Positions 32,831 to 42,667 of a DNA stretch of 64,000 nucleotides are shown one piece after another. The DNA lies in contig CAISHQ010000087.1 of assembly GCA_903885195.1 (NCBI GenBank), forward strand, positions 1 through 64,000, given 5' to 3'. Each line of letters opens with the position of its first letter. The stretch's first letter is position 1. Position numbers and translations under genes: made by a program. Origin of the DNA: an uncultured Pseudomonadota bacterium (lineage in GTDB: Bacteria > Pseudomonadota > Gammaproteobacteria > Steroidobacterales > Steroidobacteraceae). Below the pieces are notes generated by a model. It worked only from the letters and a program-made list of their open reading frames with translations, was not told the DNA's origin and did not search any database.

Positions 32831-34681
32831 ATGAACCGTCGCAACCCACCTCACCGCCCCGCCGCGCTGACGCCCCTGCTGCTGCTCATCGCCCTGTTGA
32901 GTGCCTGCACGCCACGCGAGCCGGTCGAACGCACCCCCGGTGACCCCGCCAGCAGCCGCCAACTCGATACTGGAGAGATTGTCGGCTACGCCAATCCGGC
33001 GGGCGGTTACTCCTGGCTCGGCATCCCCTACGCTGCGCCACCCACGGGCGAGTTGCGTTGGCGTGCGCCGCAACCGCCAAAGGCCTGGAGCGGCGTGCGC
33101 AATGCCCTGCTGCCGGGCGAGCCGTGTACGCAGTACGGCTCACAGCTCGGGGGTGTCGGCGCTCCGGGCAGTCAGCAGGGTTCCGAGGACTGCCTGTACG
33201 TCAACGTCTACGCGCCGAAACTCAGCGCCGACGAAGCTCGGACGCGTTCGCTTCCGGTCATGGTGTGGATCCACGGTGGCGGGAATACCGTCGGTCACGG
33301 TGCCTTCGTTGATGGCGGCGTGCTGGCCGCGCGCGAACAAGTCGTGGTCGTTACGATCAACTACCGGCTCGGGCCATTCGGTTGGTTCGTGCCCCCGGGC
33401 AATCCCCGGCTTGACTCTCATGGCCCCGAGGATCTCGATGCGTCCGGAAACTACGGCTCGCTCGATGCGGTCGCCGCGCTGCGTTGGGTGCAGCGCAATG
33501 CGCGCGCCTTGGGTGGCGACCCCGGCAATGTCACGGTGTTTGGTGAATCGGCCGGTGGAACCAATGCCCTCGCGCTACTTGTCACACCGACGGCCGAGGG
33601 CCTGTTCCATCGCCTGATCGTGCAGTCGCTGGGGTTCGGCTTTTCGAACGTGCCGACCGACGACTCTCCCCTCAGCACCGCAGCCGTCCTGCGCCGGCTG
33701 CTCGTCAGCCAAGGTCGCGCCGCGGACGCCGCCGCCGCCGATGCGCTGGCCCGACGTATGACGATCGAGGAACAAACGGTATTCCTGCGCAGCGTCGACC
33801 CCTGGACGCTATACGCCGCCTATCCGAAGCCGGGCAGCGAGTGGGACCGAATTCCCTCGGTGTTTCAGGACGGCGTGGTGATCCGACGCGGCGAACTTGC
33901 CGCGCTGCTCGCCGACCCCGCCACTCACATCGACGTACCCACGATTCTCGGCACCAATCGGGACGAGCCCAAGATCTTCATGGCGTTCGATCCGCGCCTC
34001 GTGCGCAGTGCCTTCGGGCTGCCGTACGCCTTGCGCGATCCTGCCAACTACGAGCGCGAGGCGCGTTATCGATCGCTGCTGTGGAAAGCCGACGGCGTCG
34101 ACTCGATCGCCGAGCGCCTCGCCGCGAATGGTGCACCGGCCTACGCATACCGTTGGGACTGGGACGAGCAAGGCAATGCCTACGGAATGATCGACCTATC
34201 GATGGTGGTCGGCGCTGCACACGGCCTCGAAATCCCCTTCGTGTTCGGTTTCTTTGATCTCGGGCCGCGCTCCGAACTCTTGTTCCACGAACGCAACGAA
34301 GCGGGGCGCCTCGAGCTGAGCGCGCGCATGATGGGCTACTGGGCCGAGTTCGCCGCCACCGGAAATCCCGGACGCGGTCGAAGCACCGAGTCGCCGCAGT
34401 GGCTCCCCTGGAGTGCAGACGCCGTGGCAGCACGCATGATGGTCTTCGACACGATGACGGACAGCGGCATTCGCATGCTGCCAAGCAATGTATCACGCGA
34501 GACCGTTGTCGCCGTGATGCAAGCCGAGAGTCTGCCCGATACCGACCGATGCCAGCTGTTCCGCGCCACATTCCGCAATCGGCAAGATCCCTGGGCAGAT
34601 GCCGCGTGGCAGCGCTACGCCGCGGGTCGCTGCAGCGGGCCGCGCGTCATGTCGGGGGTGGCGGCGGCATCGAGCGAGTGA
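32831..34681 (+). CDS. Type B carboxylesterase, lipoprotein
   Basis: A 616-residue esterase of the cholinesterase/carboxylesterase type. The N-terminus is a lipoprotein signal (LLLLIALLSACTPREP; lipobox LSAC), so it is probably anchored in the envelope. Type B landmarks are GIPYAAPPTGELRW, EDCLYVNVYAP, VMVWIHGGGN (oxyanion hole), and the nucleophile GESAGG in TVFGESAGGTNA; Glu and His partners lie later (NRDEPK, GAAHGLEI). It hydrolyses esters or amides of unknown type. Its last 35 bases overlap the convergent sugar-dehydrogenase gene. Confidence 0.9.
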   Translation: MNRRNPPHRPAALTPLLLLIALLSACTPREPVERTPGDPASSRQLDTGEIVGYANPAGGYSWLGIPYAAPPTGELRWRAPQPPKAWSGVRNALLPGEPCTQYGSQLGGVGAPGSQQGSEDCLYVNVYAPKLSADEARTRSLPVMVWIHGGGNTVGHGAFVDGGVLAAREQVVVVTINYRLGPFGWFVPPGNPRLDSHGPEDLDASGNYGSLDAVAALRWVQRNARALGGDPGNVTVFGESAGGTNALALLVTPTAEGLFHRLIVQSLGFGFSNVPTDDSPLSTAAVLRRLLVSQGRAADAAAADALARRMTIEEQTVFLRSVDPWTLYAAYPKPGSEWDRIPSVFQDGVVIRRGELAALLADPATHIDVPTILGTNRDEPKIFMAFDPRLVRSAFGLPYALRDPANYEREARYRSLLWKADGVDSIAERLAANGAPAYAYRWDWDEQGNAYGMIDLSMVVGAAHGLEIPFVFGFFDLGPRSELLFHERNEAGRLELSARMMGYWAEFAATGNPGRGRSTESPQWLPWSADAVAARMMVFDTMTDSGIRMLPSNVSRETVVAVMQAESLPDTDRCQLFRATFRNRQDPWADAAWQRYAAGRCSGPRVMSGVAAASSE

Positions 34682-35885
34682 CGCGGTAGATCACCCCAGC
34701 GTAATCGTCAGAGATGTAGATCGATCCGTCGGCGGCCTCGAGCACGTCGACGGGTCGACCGATCAAACCGGCCTCGCCGCGAAAGCCCTGTACGAAGGGC
34801 CGCTCGCGGATGCGGCCGTCCGCGTCCCAATCGAGCGCAACGACAGCGTAACCATCCGGCACCGTACGGTTCCACGACCCGTGCAGCGCCACGAGCGCCG
34901 TGCGCGCGTAGTCAGACGGCCGCTCGGGATGACGCAGGAACCGAATGCCAAGCGGCGCGTTGTGCGCGCGGAACTCGTGCGCGGGCGGCGTGGCGGCAGC
35001 GATTTTCGCCGCATTGCCAGGGCCGTACTCTGGATCAACGATGTTGCGCCCATGGACATAGGGCCAGCCGTAGTCGCGACCCGCCTCGATGCGATTGAGT
35101 TCGTCGGGTGGAATGTCGTCGCCGATGAGATCGCGGCCGTTTTCGGTGGCATACATCGCGCCATCCCACGGCGCCCAATCGAGCCCGTAGGGATTGCGCG
35201 TACCCGTGGCGATGATTTCACCGGCGGTGCCATCGAGATTGAAGCGCATGACCGTCGCGCGTCGCGGGTCGGGCTCGATGCAGACATTACAGGTCGAACC
35301 CTGCCCGAGATACAACTTGCCGTCGGCACCGACGCGCACGCTCTTGCGCCAGTGGTTACCGTCGGCCGTGAGTCCCGTGACGATCGGTTGCGGTGTGCCC
35401 TCCACGCGCCCCTGCGCTTCATCGAAGCGGACCCGCACCACCCGAGAGGCCTCGGCCAGATACAGCCAGCCCTCGTGCAGGTCGATGCCGTTTGGTCGAT
35501 CGAGTCCTTCGAACAGCACGACTCGGCCATCTGATCGACCGTCGCCGTCGCGATCGGCGCGTAGCAGCAGCAAGCGCCCGCCGCGCGGCTGGGTCAGCAA
35601 GACATCGCCCGTCGCCGTACCCGCCATCAGACGTGCGCTCGGTACATCCTCGGCCCACACGCCGATGCGAAAGCCTTCCGGCACCCGCAGCTGCCGCGCG
35701 ACCACCTCGGCGCTCGGCGTCTCGCCACCCTCCTCGCGCAGCATCTTCCACAACATCGCCCGATCAGAGATCGCAATTCCACCGAGGAAAAGCAGCCACA
35801 CGAAGTAGCCGATGGCGATGGCCGCAAGGCCTATCGCAGAAGAGACGAGGATTTTTATCCAGCGTGGCCAACGTGTATTCATCAT
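34647..35885 (-). CDS. Membrane-anchored PQQ-dependent sugar-dehydrogenase-like protein
   Basis: A 412-residue protein: one N-terminal helix (ILVSSAIGLAAIAIGYFVWLLFLGG) then a six-bladed propeller of the soluble glucose dehydrogenase/L-sorbosone dehydrogenase type (FRIGVWAEDVPSARLMAGT, GLDRPNGIDLHEGWLYLAE, NHWRKSVRVGADGKLYLGQG, NPYGLDWAPWDGAMYATENGRD, GWPYVHGR, YISDDYAGVIYRVTR). PQQ and Ca2+ are expected cofactors; substrate unknown. Start at MMNTRWPRW (ATG 35885, or 35882 with better spacing from GAGG); the track's longer frame enters the PLP gene. Confidence 0.85.
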   Translation of the reverse strand: MMNTRWPRWIKILVSSAIGLAAIAIGYFVWLLFLGGIAISDRAMLWKMLREEGGETPSAEVVARQLRVPEGFRIGVWAEDVPSARLMAGTATGDVLLTQPRGGRLLLLRADRDGDGRSDGRVVLFEGLDRPNGIDLHEGWLYLAEASRVVRVRFDEAQGRVEGTPQPIVTGLTADGNHWRKSVRVGADGKLYLGQGSTCNVCIEPDPRRATVMRFNLDGTAGEIIATGTRNPYGLDWAPWDGAMYATENGRDLIGDDIPPDELNRIEAGRDYGWPYVHGRNIVDPEYGPGNAAKIAAATPPAHEFRAHNAPLGIRFLRHPERPSDYARTALVALHGSWNRTVPDGYAVVALDWDADGRIRERPFVQGFRGEAGLIGRPVDVLEAADGSIYISDDYAGVIYRVTRSMPPPPPT

Positions 35886-35889
35886 GACC

Positions 35890-37134
35890 TCAGGCCGCAA
35901 GGGCCGCATGGTAGCCACGCTCGAGTTGCGCGATACGATCCTCGAGCGCACCGGTGTAGCCCACTGACAATCTGACGAGACCCGGGCTGATGCCCGCTGC
36001 CTCGAGCGCAGCGGCATCGAGTTCACTCGAGGTGCTCGAGGCACTCGCGCTCATCAACGTGTCGCTGAAACCGAGGCTCACGGCCATGTAGCCGAAATCT
36101 TCGACGTTCTGCAGGTGCTCCATGAAGCGGAACGCCCGCGCCGCCGTGCCGAGATCGAGCGTCAGCAGGCCGCCCGCGCCATAGCCCTCGTTGCACAGTT
36201 CGCGAAATCGCGCGTGATCGGGATGCGAGCGCAGGCCCGGATACATCACCTTGGCACGCAGCGCCTCGAGACACTGCGCGTAGGCCAGCGCCCGGGTCGA
36301 ATGCTCGCGCATCCGCATGCCGAGACTCGGCATGCGCGTAGCCACCTCGTAGGCCGCACGGGGATCCATCGCCGGCCCGAGCAACATGAGGCTACCCAGG
36401 TGCAGATCGTACAGGCCGTCGATGGTGCTGCCCTGCGCGCACACACAGCCGGCGACGATGTCCGAGGCACCGTTGATGAATTTGGTCAGGCTGTGCACCA
36501 CCACATCAGCACCATGCAGCGCCGGCGTGACGATCACCGGCGCGAAGGTGTTATCGACGATTAGCTGGGCATCGTGCTCGTGCGCGATCGCGGCCAGCGC
36601 CGGCAAGTCGGCGACCTGCAAGGTCGGATTGGACATCGTCTCGCAGTACAGCACCCGGGTCTTGGCGCGAAACGCTCGTCGCACGGCATCGAGATCGGCC
36701 AAATCGACGAAGCTTGTCTCGATCGCCGCCTTGCGAGGCAGGAAGTCATGCAGCAAGGCCCAGGTCCCACCATATAGGGCTTGGCCCGCGACGATGTGCT
36801 CACCCGAATTGCAGGCGTTGAGCAACACGCCGGAAATGGCGGCCATACCGCTTGCCGTGCAATAGGCACTCGGCATCGCCTCGAGCGCCGCCAGATGGCG
36901 CGCGAGCACCATGACCGTCGGGTTGAAGTGCCTTCCGTAGAGAAAGCAGCCGCCCCGCGGCCCGTCCCGCCCCTCGAACATCTCCGGCATCTTGCCGGCC
37001 TCGAGAACCGTGAACGTGGCGCTGGTTTCGATCGACAGGTTGACCCCGCCGTGCTCCCCAAACTCGTGCCTCGAGCGGGCGATCCGCGCCATGGGGTCGC
37101 GGGGCAATGCTGCGGCGCTCTCCATTCGGGTCAT
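35890..37134 (-). CDS. Cys/Met-metabolism PLP-dependent lyase or synthase
   Basis: A 414-residue fold-type I PLP enzyme of the cystathionine gamma-synthase/methionine gamma-lyase family. FLYGRHFNPTV is the family YGR region, YCTASGMAAISG binds the phosphate, IVDNTFAPV holds the Asp pairing with PLP nitrogen, and VVHSLTKFINGASD contains the Schiff-base Lys. It also resembles O-acetylhomoserine-type enzymes; the exact reaction is not fixed by sequence. ATG 37134 has GGAG seven bases upstream. It lies 4 bases upstream of the sugar-dehydrogenase gene. Confidence 0.9.
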   Translation of the reverse strand: MTRMESAAALPRDPMARIARSRHEFGEHGGVNLSIETSATFTVLEAGKMPEMFEGRDGPRGGCFLYGRHFNPTVMVLARHLAALEAMPSAYCTASGMAAISGVLLNACNSGEHIVAGQALYGGTWALLHDFLPRKAAIETSFVDLADLDAVRRAFRAKTRVLYCETMSNPTLQVADLPALAAIAHEHDAQLIVDNTFAPVIVTPALHGADVVVHSLTKFINGASDIVAGCVCAQGSTIDGLYDLHLGSLMLLGPAMDPRAAYEVATRMPSLGMRMREHSTRALAYAQCLEALRAKVMYPGLRSHPDHARFRELCNEGYGAGGLLTLDLGTAARAFRFMEHLQNVEDFGYMAVSLGFSDTLMSASASSTSSELDAAALEAAGISPGLVRLSVGYTGALEDRIAQLERGYHAALAA

Positions 37135-37190
37135 CGGCGATCTCCATTCACGAGGCTGCGACAAGTATCCCGCAAACCCGGCCGCGCCGT

Positions 37191-37196
37191 TAGAAT
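37191..37196 (+). promoter_or_regulatory. Possible -10 element, TAGAAT, six bases before a start codon
   Basis: GTTAGAATCCGCTC leads directly into the ATG at 37203, with six bases between the TAGAAT box and the start. The layout is the same as at 21023-21035 and would give a leaderless or nearly leaderless mRNA. No ribosome site is present between them and no clear -35 is seen. Confidence 0.4.
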
Positions 37197-37202
37197 CCGC
37201 TC

Positions 37203-39674
37203 ATGAAACACGCCCCCCTCGCTCTGGCCGGGTTGCTGGCCGTCACCCTCCTTCCGGTCACCGCCCCCGCGGCCGTCAAAACCACGCCCGGGCAGGCCGA
37301 CCAACGCTTCGCCCAGCTCGAGCAGTTATTGCCAACGCCGAACACCGTTCGGACGGCATCGGGCGCGCCCGGCGCACAGTACTGGCAGCAACGCGCGGAC
37401 TACCGCATCAAGGTGACGCTCGACGAAACGCGTCATCGGCTCAAGGCTCGCCAGAGCATCACCTACATGAATCGCTCGCCGGATACGCTCTCGTACATCT
37501 GGCTGCAGCTTGACCAGAACATCTTCAAGGACGATTCGATCTCCAGGCGCTCGGAGGTCGCATCCAACTCGGGGACGCGGCGCGACTCGATCGGCGCCGG
37601 CGACAGCCTGAGTTTTGCGGCGCTCCGACGTCACCACGCGTTTGAGGACCGCAAGTACGGCTATGAGATCGGCCCCGTGCGTGATGCCGGCGGACGAGTG
37701 CTGCGTACCACCCTCAACGACACCATGCTGCGCATTGATCTGCCGCAGCCGCTGCGCCCGGGTACCAGCATCGAGATCAACTTCGACTGGGAATCGAACA
37801 TCGTCGACGAAGCCCCCATCGGCGCCCGCGGCGGTTACGAGCACTTTCCCGACAGCAACACCTACCAGCACTTCCTCGCGCAATGGTTTCCGCGGCTGGT
37901 CGCCTACACCGACTACACGGGCTGGCAGCACAAGCAGTTCCTGGGTCGCGGCGAATTCACGCTCGAATTCGGTGACTACGACATCGAACTGACGGTCCCC
38001 GCCGATCACATCGTGGCCTCGACCGGCGTGCTGCAGAACCCGGATGCCGTGCTGACGGCGACGCAGCGGGCGCGTTTGAAAAAGGCCGAGACGGCCAAGA
38101 GCCCGGTGTTCATCGTCACTCCGCAAGAGGCGGTGGAGAACGAAAAGACCGGTACCAGCCAGATGCGCACCTGGCGATTCAAGGCCGAGAACGTCCGCGA
38201 CTTCGCCTGGGCGAGCTCGCGCAAGTACATCTGGGATGCGATGGGCTATCGGCAGAACGACGCCAAGCAGCCGTTCGTGATGGCGATGTCCTTCTACCCC
38301 AACGAAGGTGAGCCCATCTGGTCGAAGTATTCGACCCACGCGGTGATCCACACCATGGAGGTGTATTCACGCTTCTCCTTCCCCTATCCCTATCCGGTGG
38401 CCATCTCGGTCAACTCCTGGGAACGCGGTGGCATGGAGTATCCGATGATCACCTTCAACGGCTACCGGCCGACGCGGGACGAGAAATCGGGCAAGCTCAC
38501 TTACTCGCGCAACACCAAGTACGGGCTGATCGGCGTGATCATTCACGAGATCGGCCACATCTATTTCCCGATGGTCGTCAACTCAGACGAACGTCAGTGG
38601 ACCTGGATGGACGAGGGTCTCAACACCTTCCTCGAATACATCGCAGAGCTCGAGTGGGAAGAGAACTTCCCGACCTTCGGCGACAAGACCAACGTCCTCG
38701 ACTTCATTACCGGCTACATGCAGTCGCAGGATCAAGTGCCGATCATGACCAACTCCGACACCATCGTGCAGTTCGGTCCCAACGCCTACTCGAAGCCCGC
38801 CGCCGCGCTCGCGGTGTTGCGCGAGGCCGTGATGGGCAGGGAACTGTTCGACCACGCGTTTCGTGAATACTCCAACCGCTGGAAGTTCAAGCGACCGACG
38901 CCGGCCGACTTCTTCCGCACCATGGAAGATGCCTCCGGAGTCGATCTCGATTGGTTCTGGCGCGGCTGGTTCTACGGCACGGACTACGTCGACGTGTCGG
39001 TCGGCGACATGCGCGCGTATCAGATCTCGTCGCAGGATCCGGAAACGGAATTTCCGCTGCGCCGCGCCGAGTTCGCGGCCAACTGGCCAGAGTCGTACTC
39101 ACAGCGACAAAACCGCGCCGAGGGCCGCCAGACCCGTGTTGATCGTTATCCGGAGCTCAAGGACTTCTATAACGAAAACGATCCGTTCGTGGTCAACAAC
39201 AAGGACCGCAATCAGTACAAGGAATTTCGCGACAAGCTCGAAACGTGGGAGCGCACTGCGCTCGATCGTGCCATCAAGGCGGGCGAGCACGTGCATTTCG
39301 TCGACTTCCACAATCTTGGCGGACTTGTCACGCCGCTGCCCCTGACGCTGACCTTTGCCGACGGCAGCACCGAGGAGTACCAGGTGCCCGCCGAGGTCTG
39401 GCGCTACAACGCCGAGAAGGTGACGAAGCTCTTTATCCGCAAGCAGCGCCTCGTGAGTGTCGAACTCGACCGAAGCCATCTGATCGCTGATGCGGACAAG
39501 AGCAACAACATCACGCCTCGACGCATCGAGCAAAGCCGTATCGAACTGTTCAAGGGGCGCGACAGCGGCCGTAATCAGATGCTCGACGCGCTGGCAGAGT
39601 TGAAGGGTGAGCCCAAGAGCGGCGAGAAGACCGAGACGAAGGCGCTGCCCTTGCAGCCCGCTCCGCCGAAGTGA
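37203..39674 (+). CDS. M1-family zinc metallopeptidase
   Basis: An 823-residue protein with a signal peptide (LALAGLLAVTLLPVTAPAA). The gluzincin zinc site is HEIGH at residues 448-452 with the third ligand E471 (H-E-x2-H-x18-E), and the aminopeptidase exopeptidase-like motif reads ERGGMEYPM just upstream. The C-terminal part from about residue 620 is a long domain typical of the bacterial M1-like group, not of classical PepN. It would trim peptides in the periplasm. The downstream DUF6702 gene overlaps it as GTGA. Confidence 0.92.
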   Translation: MKHAPLALAGLLAVTLLPVTAPAAVKTTPGQADQRFAQLEQLLPTPNTVRTASGAPGAQYWQQRADYRIKVTLDETRHRLKARQSITYMNRSPDTLSYIWLQLDQNIFKDDSISRRSEVASNSGTRRDSIGAGDSLSFAALRRHHAFEDRKYGYEIGPVRDAGGRVLRTTLNDTMLRIDLPQPLRPGTSIEINFDWESNIVDEAPIGARGGYEHFPDSNTYQHFLAQWFPRLVAYTDYTGWQHKQFLGRGEFTLEFGDYDIELTVPADHIVASTGVLQNPDAVLTATQRARLKKAETAKSPVFIVTPQEAVENEKTGTSQMRTWRFKAENVRDFAWASSRKYIWDAMGYRQNDAKQPFVMAMSFYPNEGEPIWSKYSTHAVIHTMEVYSRFSFPYPYPVAISVNSWERGGMEYPMITFNGYRPTRDEKSGKLTYSRNTKYGLIGVIIHEIGHIYFPMVVNSDERQWTWMDEGLNTFLEYIAELEWEENFPTFGDKTNVLDFITGYMQSQDQVPIMTNSDTIVQFGPNAYSKPAAALAVLREAVMGRELFDHAFREYSNRWKFKRPTPADFFRTMEDASGVDLDWFWRGWFYGTDYVDVSVGDMRAYQISSQDPETEFPLRRAEFAANWPESYSQRQNRAEGRQTRVDRYPELKDFYNENDPFVVNNKDRNQYKEFRDKLETWERTALDRAIKAGEHVHFVDFHNLGGLVTPLPLTLTFADGSTEEYQVPAEVWRYNAEKVTKLFIRKQRLVSVELDRSHLIADADKSNNITPRRIEQSRIELFKGRDSGRNQMLDALAELKGEPKSGEKTETKALPLQPAPPK

Positions 39675-40207
39675 ACGGGGCCGGCGCGCAGCGTCGGCGC
39701 CTCCTTCACCTCGCGGTTTCAGCAGCCGCGGGAGTGTCGCTCGCGGTTTGTCGGCACGACGCCTTTGCGCATCGATCGCACGTCACGCTCACACGCGTCA
39801 TTCCCAACCCGCGTACGGGTCGTTGGGAGTTCGTGCACGCCATCCACTATCACGACGCACTGCGACTGCTGGCGGTGCGCGGGGTACGCGATGACGTGCA
39901 GCCCGCCTCCGTCGAGGGCCGAGCCCGCCTTGCACTCGAAGTCGAACGAGGCTTTCGTTGGCTCGCACCGACCGGAGAGGTGCTGCAGCCCTCGACCGTG
40001 GGCGCCGAACTCGAAGGTGACAACGTCTACGTCTATCAGGAGTTGCCCGCACCGGCGACAACCGGCCGCTACGCCGTCGAAGCCACTTTGATGCAGGATG
40101 TGTTTCCCGATCAGGTGAACAACATCAGCCTCGAGTTCACCCTGCCGCGCACGACGCTACGGCTGTCACGTCGGCAACCGCGTGGCGAGTTCACTCCGCC
40201 TTCGTAG
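39671..40207 (+). CDS. DUF6702-like exported protein
   Basis: A 178-residue protein with a GTG start overlapping the M1 stop (GTGA) and a signal-like N-terminus (LLHLAVSAAAGVSLAV, then DAFAHRSHVTLTR). The body (VHAIHYHDALRLL, VYVYQELPAP, DQVNNISLEF) resembles the DUF6702 family often encoded beside M1 peptidases. Conserved His residues (AHRSH, AIHYHD) could bind metal. Function unknown, but coupling to the peptidase is direct. Its 3' end overlaps the convergent acylase gene by 17 bases. Confidence 0.75.
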   Translation: MNGAGAQRRRLLHLAVSAAAGVSLAVCRHDAFAHRSHVTLTRVIPNPRTGRWEFVHAIHYHDALRLLAVRGVRDDVQPASVEGRARLALEVERGFRWLAPTGEVLQPSTVGAELEGDNVYVYQELPAPATTGRYAVEATLMQDVFPDQVNNISLEFTLPRTTLRLSRRQPRGEFTPPS

Positions 40208-42377
40208 ACGGTGCACTAAATTTGCTGGATCGCCCTGCCTGACGTCGGCCTGGCGCATAGTCTTCGAGCACGTGCGCGGCGAGTTCCGCTTCGGTGAAAT
40301 ACACACGCTTGGTCTGCTGGCTCGCGAACAGTCGCGCCTGATCGGCATAGTGCGGCGAGCGTTCACGGGATGAGGCCGCGCCGAATTGGTGAACACTTTG
40401 GCTGCTGAGGCGTCCGTTGCGATCCCAGCTGACGAACATCATAAAGCCATCACCCGAGACCGCGCGTAGCCGACCATCGGCCTCGGCGATCGAATGCACC
40501 GCGCGCAGCATGTCCGGGGCTCCATCGAGCGGCAGATCGACCTTGCCGCGGCGCAAACGGCTCACCTCGCCCCACAGCGGATCAAGGCGTCCGAAGCCCG
40601 TCATCAATTCGGTCGCCGCGCCGCGCAAGGCCTCGGTCAATTCACTCTCGGGCATAGGCTGACCCTGTTGACGGGCGCGCTCGCGAGCCTCGAGCACGCG
40701 ATTCGCTGCCAGCACGCCGATCGCAGCCGACCGATTTCGCTGATCGGTGCGTAAGTCCCAACCGGCGAGCGTTCCGAGCGCACTCTGCATCGTCGGATCA
40801 TCCGCACCCTTCGGGATCGCGAGCAGGTCTCGCACGACAGCAGCCAACTCGGACTGCGGACTGATGCCAAGGTCGAACTTGTAGCGCCGGAATTCGTCAT
40901 CGGAGATCTGTTCGTCCGAGCCGTAGGTCTCGAGCAGTCGCCAACCACGGTTTGTCTCGCGGGTCTCGACGCCCATATCACGCGCAAAGTTGGCCTCGCC
41001 CAGCGCCTCGCGCGGCAGGGTCGCCTGCAACGGCGTGTTGTTCGCGTTGAAGAGGATCCCCGAGGAGGGATTCCACCACTGCGGTACTTCGCTGAAAGGC
41101 CGGTACTCGCTCCAGATGAGCGACGAGCGATCTCCAGGCAACTCGCCTGTCCAGTCGACGTTACCGACACGTCGCGGAAACAGGGCGTTGTAAACGTAGC
41201 CGATGTTGCCTTCGGCATCCGCGTAGAGATAGTTGATGCTCGGCAAAGCCTGCAAGCCGAGCGCCGCGCGCCACTCCTCGAGATTACGAGCGCGATTCAG
41301 GCGATAGTATTGCAACGGCATTCGTAGCTCGTTCATGCCTGCGTAACGCACAGCGAATATGCCCTGCGGCGTCTCGATCACCGGGCCATGCACGCTGCGC
41401 CGGACTTCCCGGTGCACCGTCCAGCGGAACGGACCCCAGAGTCGGACTCTGAGCTTGGCCTCACGCTGCTCGAAATCGACCCAGCGTCCATCGAGTCGAT
41501 ATTGCTCCGGGTCATCAGGGTTGATGGTCAGGCGGTAAACATCGATGAGGTCGGGTCGATTGACGGTGTTCGCCCAACCGAGGCGCTCGCCGTGTCCGTG
41601 CAGCATGAACGGCGAGCCCGGGAAGAACCCGCCCGCGACGTGCCAACCCTCGTCGCTCTGCAATACGGCCTCGTACCACGCAACGGGTCCCTCGAGCGGC
41701 TGATGCGAGTTGACGAGCAGGCGCGTGTGACCGTCCTCGGAGCGCGAAGGCGCCACGACCACGGCATTCGATCCTCGCGGAGGGTCGTCCGTCACCTGAC
41801 CGATGAGGCGCGCGAGTTCACGGTCGAGACCGTAGAAGAGCGGCACTTTGAGGACGAAACCCGCAGCGATGTCCTCGCCCCTGACGGGCAGCAGACCCTC
41901 TGGCACTTCGCGTGGGTTCAATGCACCGTAGTAGTTGAGGCCATCTGCATAGGCCTTGAGCACGGCGCGCACCTCGGCCGGCAGATCGCTGGAATAGCGA
42001 GCCTCGACTGCTGGCCATACGCCGAGCAGATGCACGAGGTAATCGCCGGCTGCGGCCGATGCCCCGTGCTCAGCGGCACGCGTGCCGCGGGCTGCCATCA
42101 CCACCTCGGCAATGGTCGGAAAGTCGTCCTCGGAGTGCGCGAATGCGAGACCGAAGGCCACATCGACGTCGCGCCGACCGCGGATATGGGGCACACCCCA
42201 CTCGTCGCGGCGAATCCGCGCATCGTAGGTCTTCGCCACGGACATCAATTGGTCGACGTCGGGCTCAGCAATGCGGTTGGGCCGATCCAGCAGCCACAGG
42301 CCGCCTGCCGCGGTGGCGGCGAGCGCCGCTACGGCGACCACGACCCAGACGATGGTGAAGAGGAGTTTGCGCATCAT
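40191..42377 (-). CDS. Penicillin acylase family Ntn-hydrolase
   Basis: A 728-residue exported precursor: membrane/signal helix at residues 4-30, alpha-chain region with RDEWGVPHIRGRRDVDVAFGLAFAHSEDD, spacer, and the autoprocessing site PPRGSNAVVVAPSRS, where S203 becomes the N-terminal nucleophile of the beta chain. GWANTVNRPDLIDVY and NYLYADAEGNIGYVYNALFP are also typical. Such enzymes cleave beta-lactam side chains, acyl-homoserine lactones or other N-acyl compounds; no choice can be made here. Two ATGs at 42377/42374. Confidence 0.93.
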   Translation of the reverse strand: MMRKLLFTIVWVVVAVAALAATAAGGLWLLDRPNRIAEPDVDQLMSVAKTYDARIRRDEWGVPHIRGRRDVDVAFGLAFAHSEDDFPTIAEVVMAARGTRAAEHGASAAAGDYLVHLLGVWPAVEARYSSDLPAEVRAVLKAYADGLNYYGALNPREVPEGLLPVRGEDIAAGFVLKVPLFYGLDRELARLIGQVTDDPPRGSNAVVVAPSRSEDGHTRLLVNSHQPLEGPVAWYEAVLQSDEGWHVAGGFFPGSPFMLHGHGERLGWANTVNRPDLIDVYRLTINPDDPEQYRLDGRWVDFEQREAKLRVRLWGPFRWTVHREVRRSVHGPVIETPQGIFAVRYAGMNELRMPLQYYRLNRARNLEEWRAALGLQALPSINYLYADAEGNIGYVYNALFPRRVGNVDWTGELPGDRSSLIWSEYRPFSEVPQWWNPSSGILFNANNTPLQATLPREALGEANFARDMGVETRETNRGWRLLETYGSDEQISDDEFRRYKFDLGISPQSELAAVVRDLLAIPKGADDPTMQSALGTLAGWDLRTDQRNRSAAIGVLAANRVLEARERARQQGQPMPESELTEALRGAATELMTGFGRLDPLWGEVSRLRRGKVDLPLDGAPDMLRAVHSIAEADGRLRAVSGDGFMMFVSWDRNGRLSSQSVHQFGAASSRERSPHYADQARLFASQQTKRVYFTEAELAAHVLEDYAPGRRQAGRSSKFSAPSTKAE

Positions 42378-42425
42378 CGGCCCTCGCCTCTGCTATCGGC
42401 CAAGTCGCGCAAATATATAGGGAAA

Positions 42426-42499
42426 TGGAGGCTAGGGTCGGAATCGAACCGGCGTAGACGGCTTTGCAGGCCGCTGCATGACCACTCTGCCACCTAGCC
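42426..42499 (-). tRNA. tRNA-Cys(GCA)
   Basis: On the minus strand GGCTAGG pairs with CCTAGCC before T-CCA. The anticodon arm GGCCTGCAAAGCC carries GCA, the D-arm includes GGCAGAGTGGTCATGC and the T-loop GGTTCGATTCC. CCA is encoded. Length is 74 bases. It follows tRNA-Gly by 17 bases. Confidence 0.95.
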
Positions 42500-42516
42500 G
42501 CGCCGAAAAAAAGAAA

Positions 42517-42592
<76 letters not shown>

Positions 42593-42667
42593 CCGGGGAC
42601 AGAGGCCGAGGATTGTAGTGTCCCCTCCGCCCAAGTCAAGGCAAACCGACGTCTCCCCTCGCCGCTC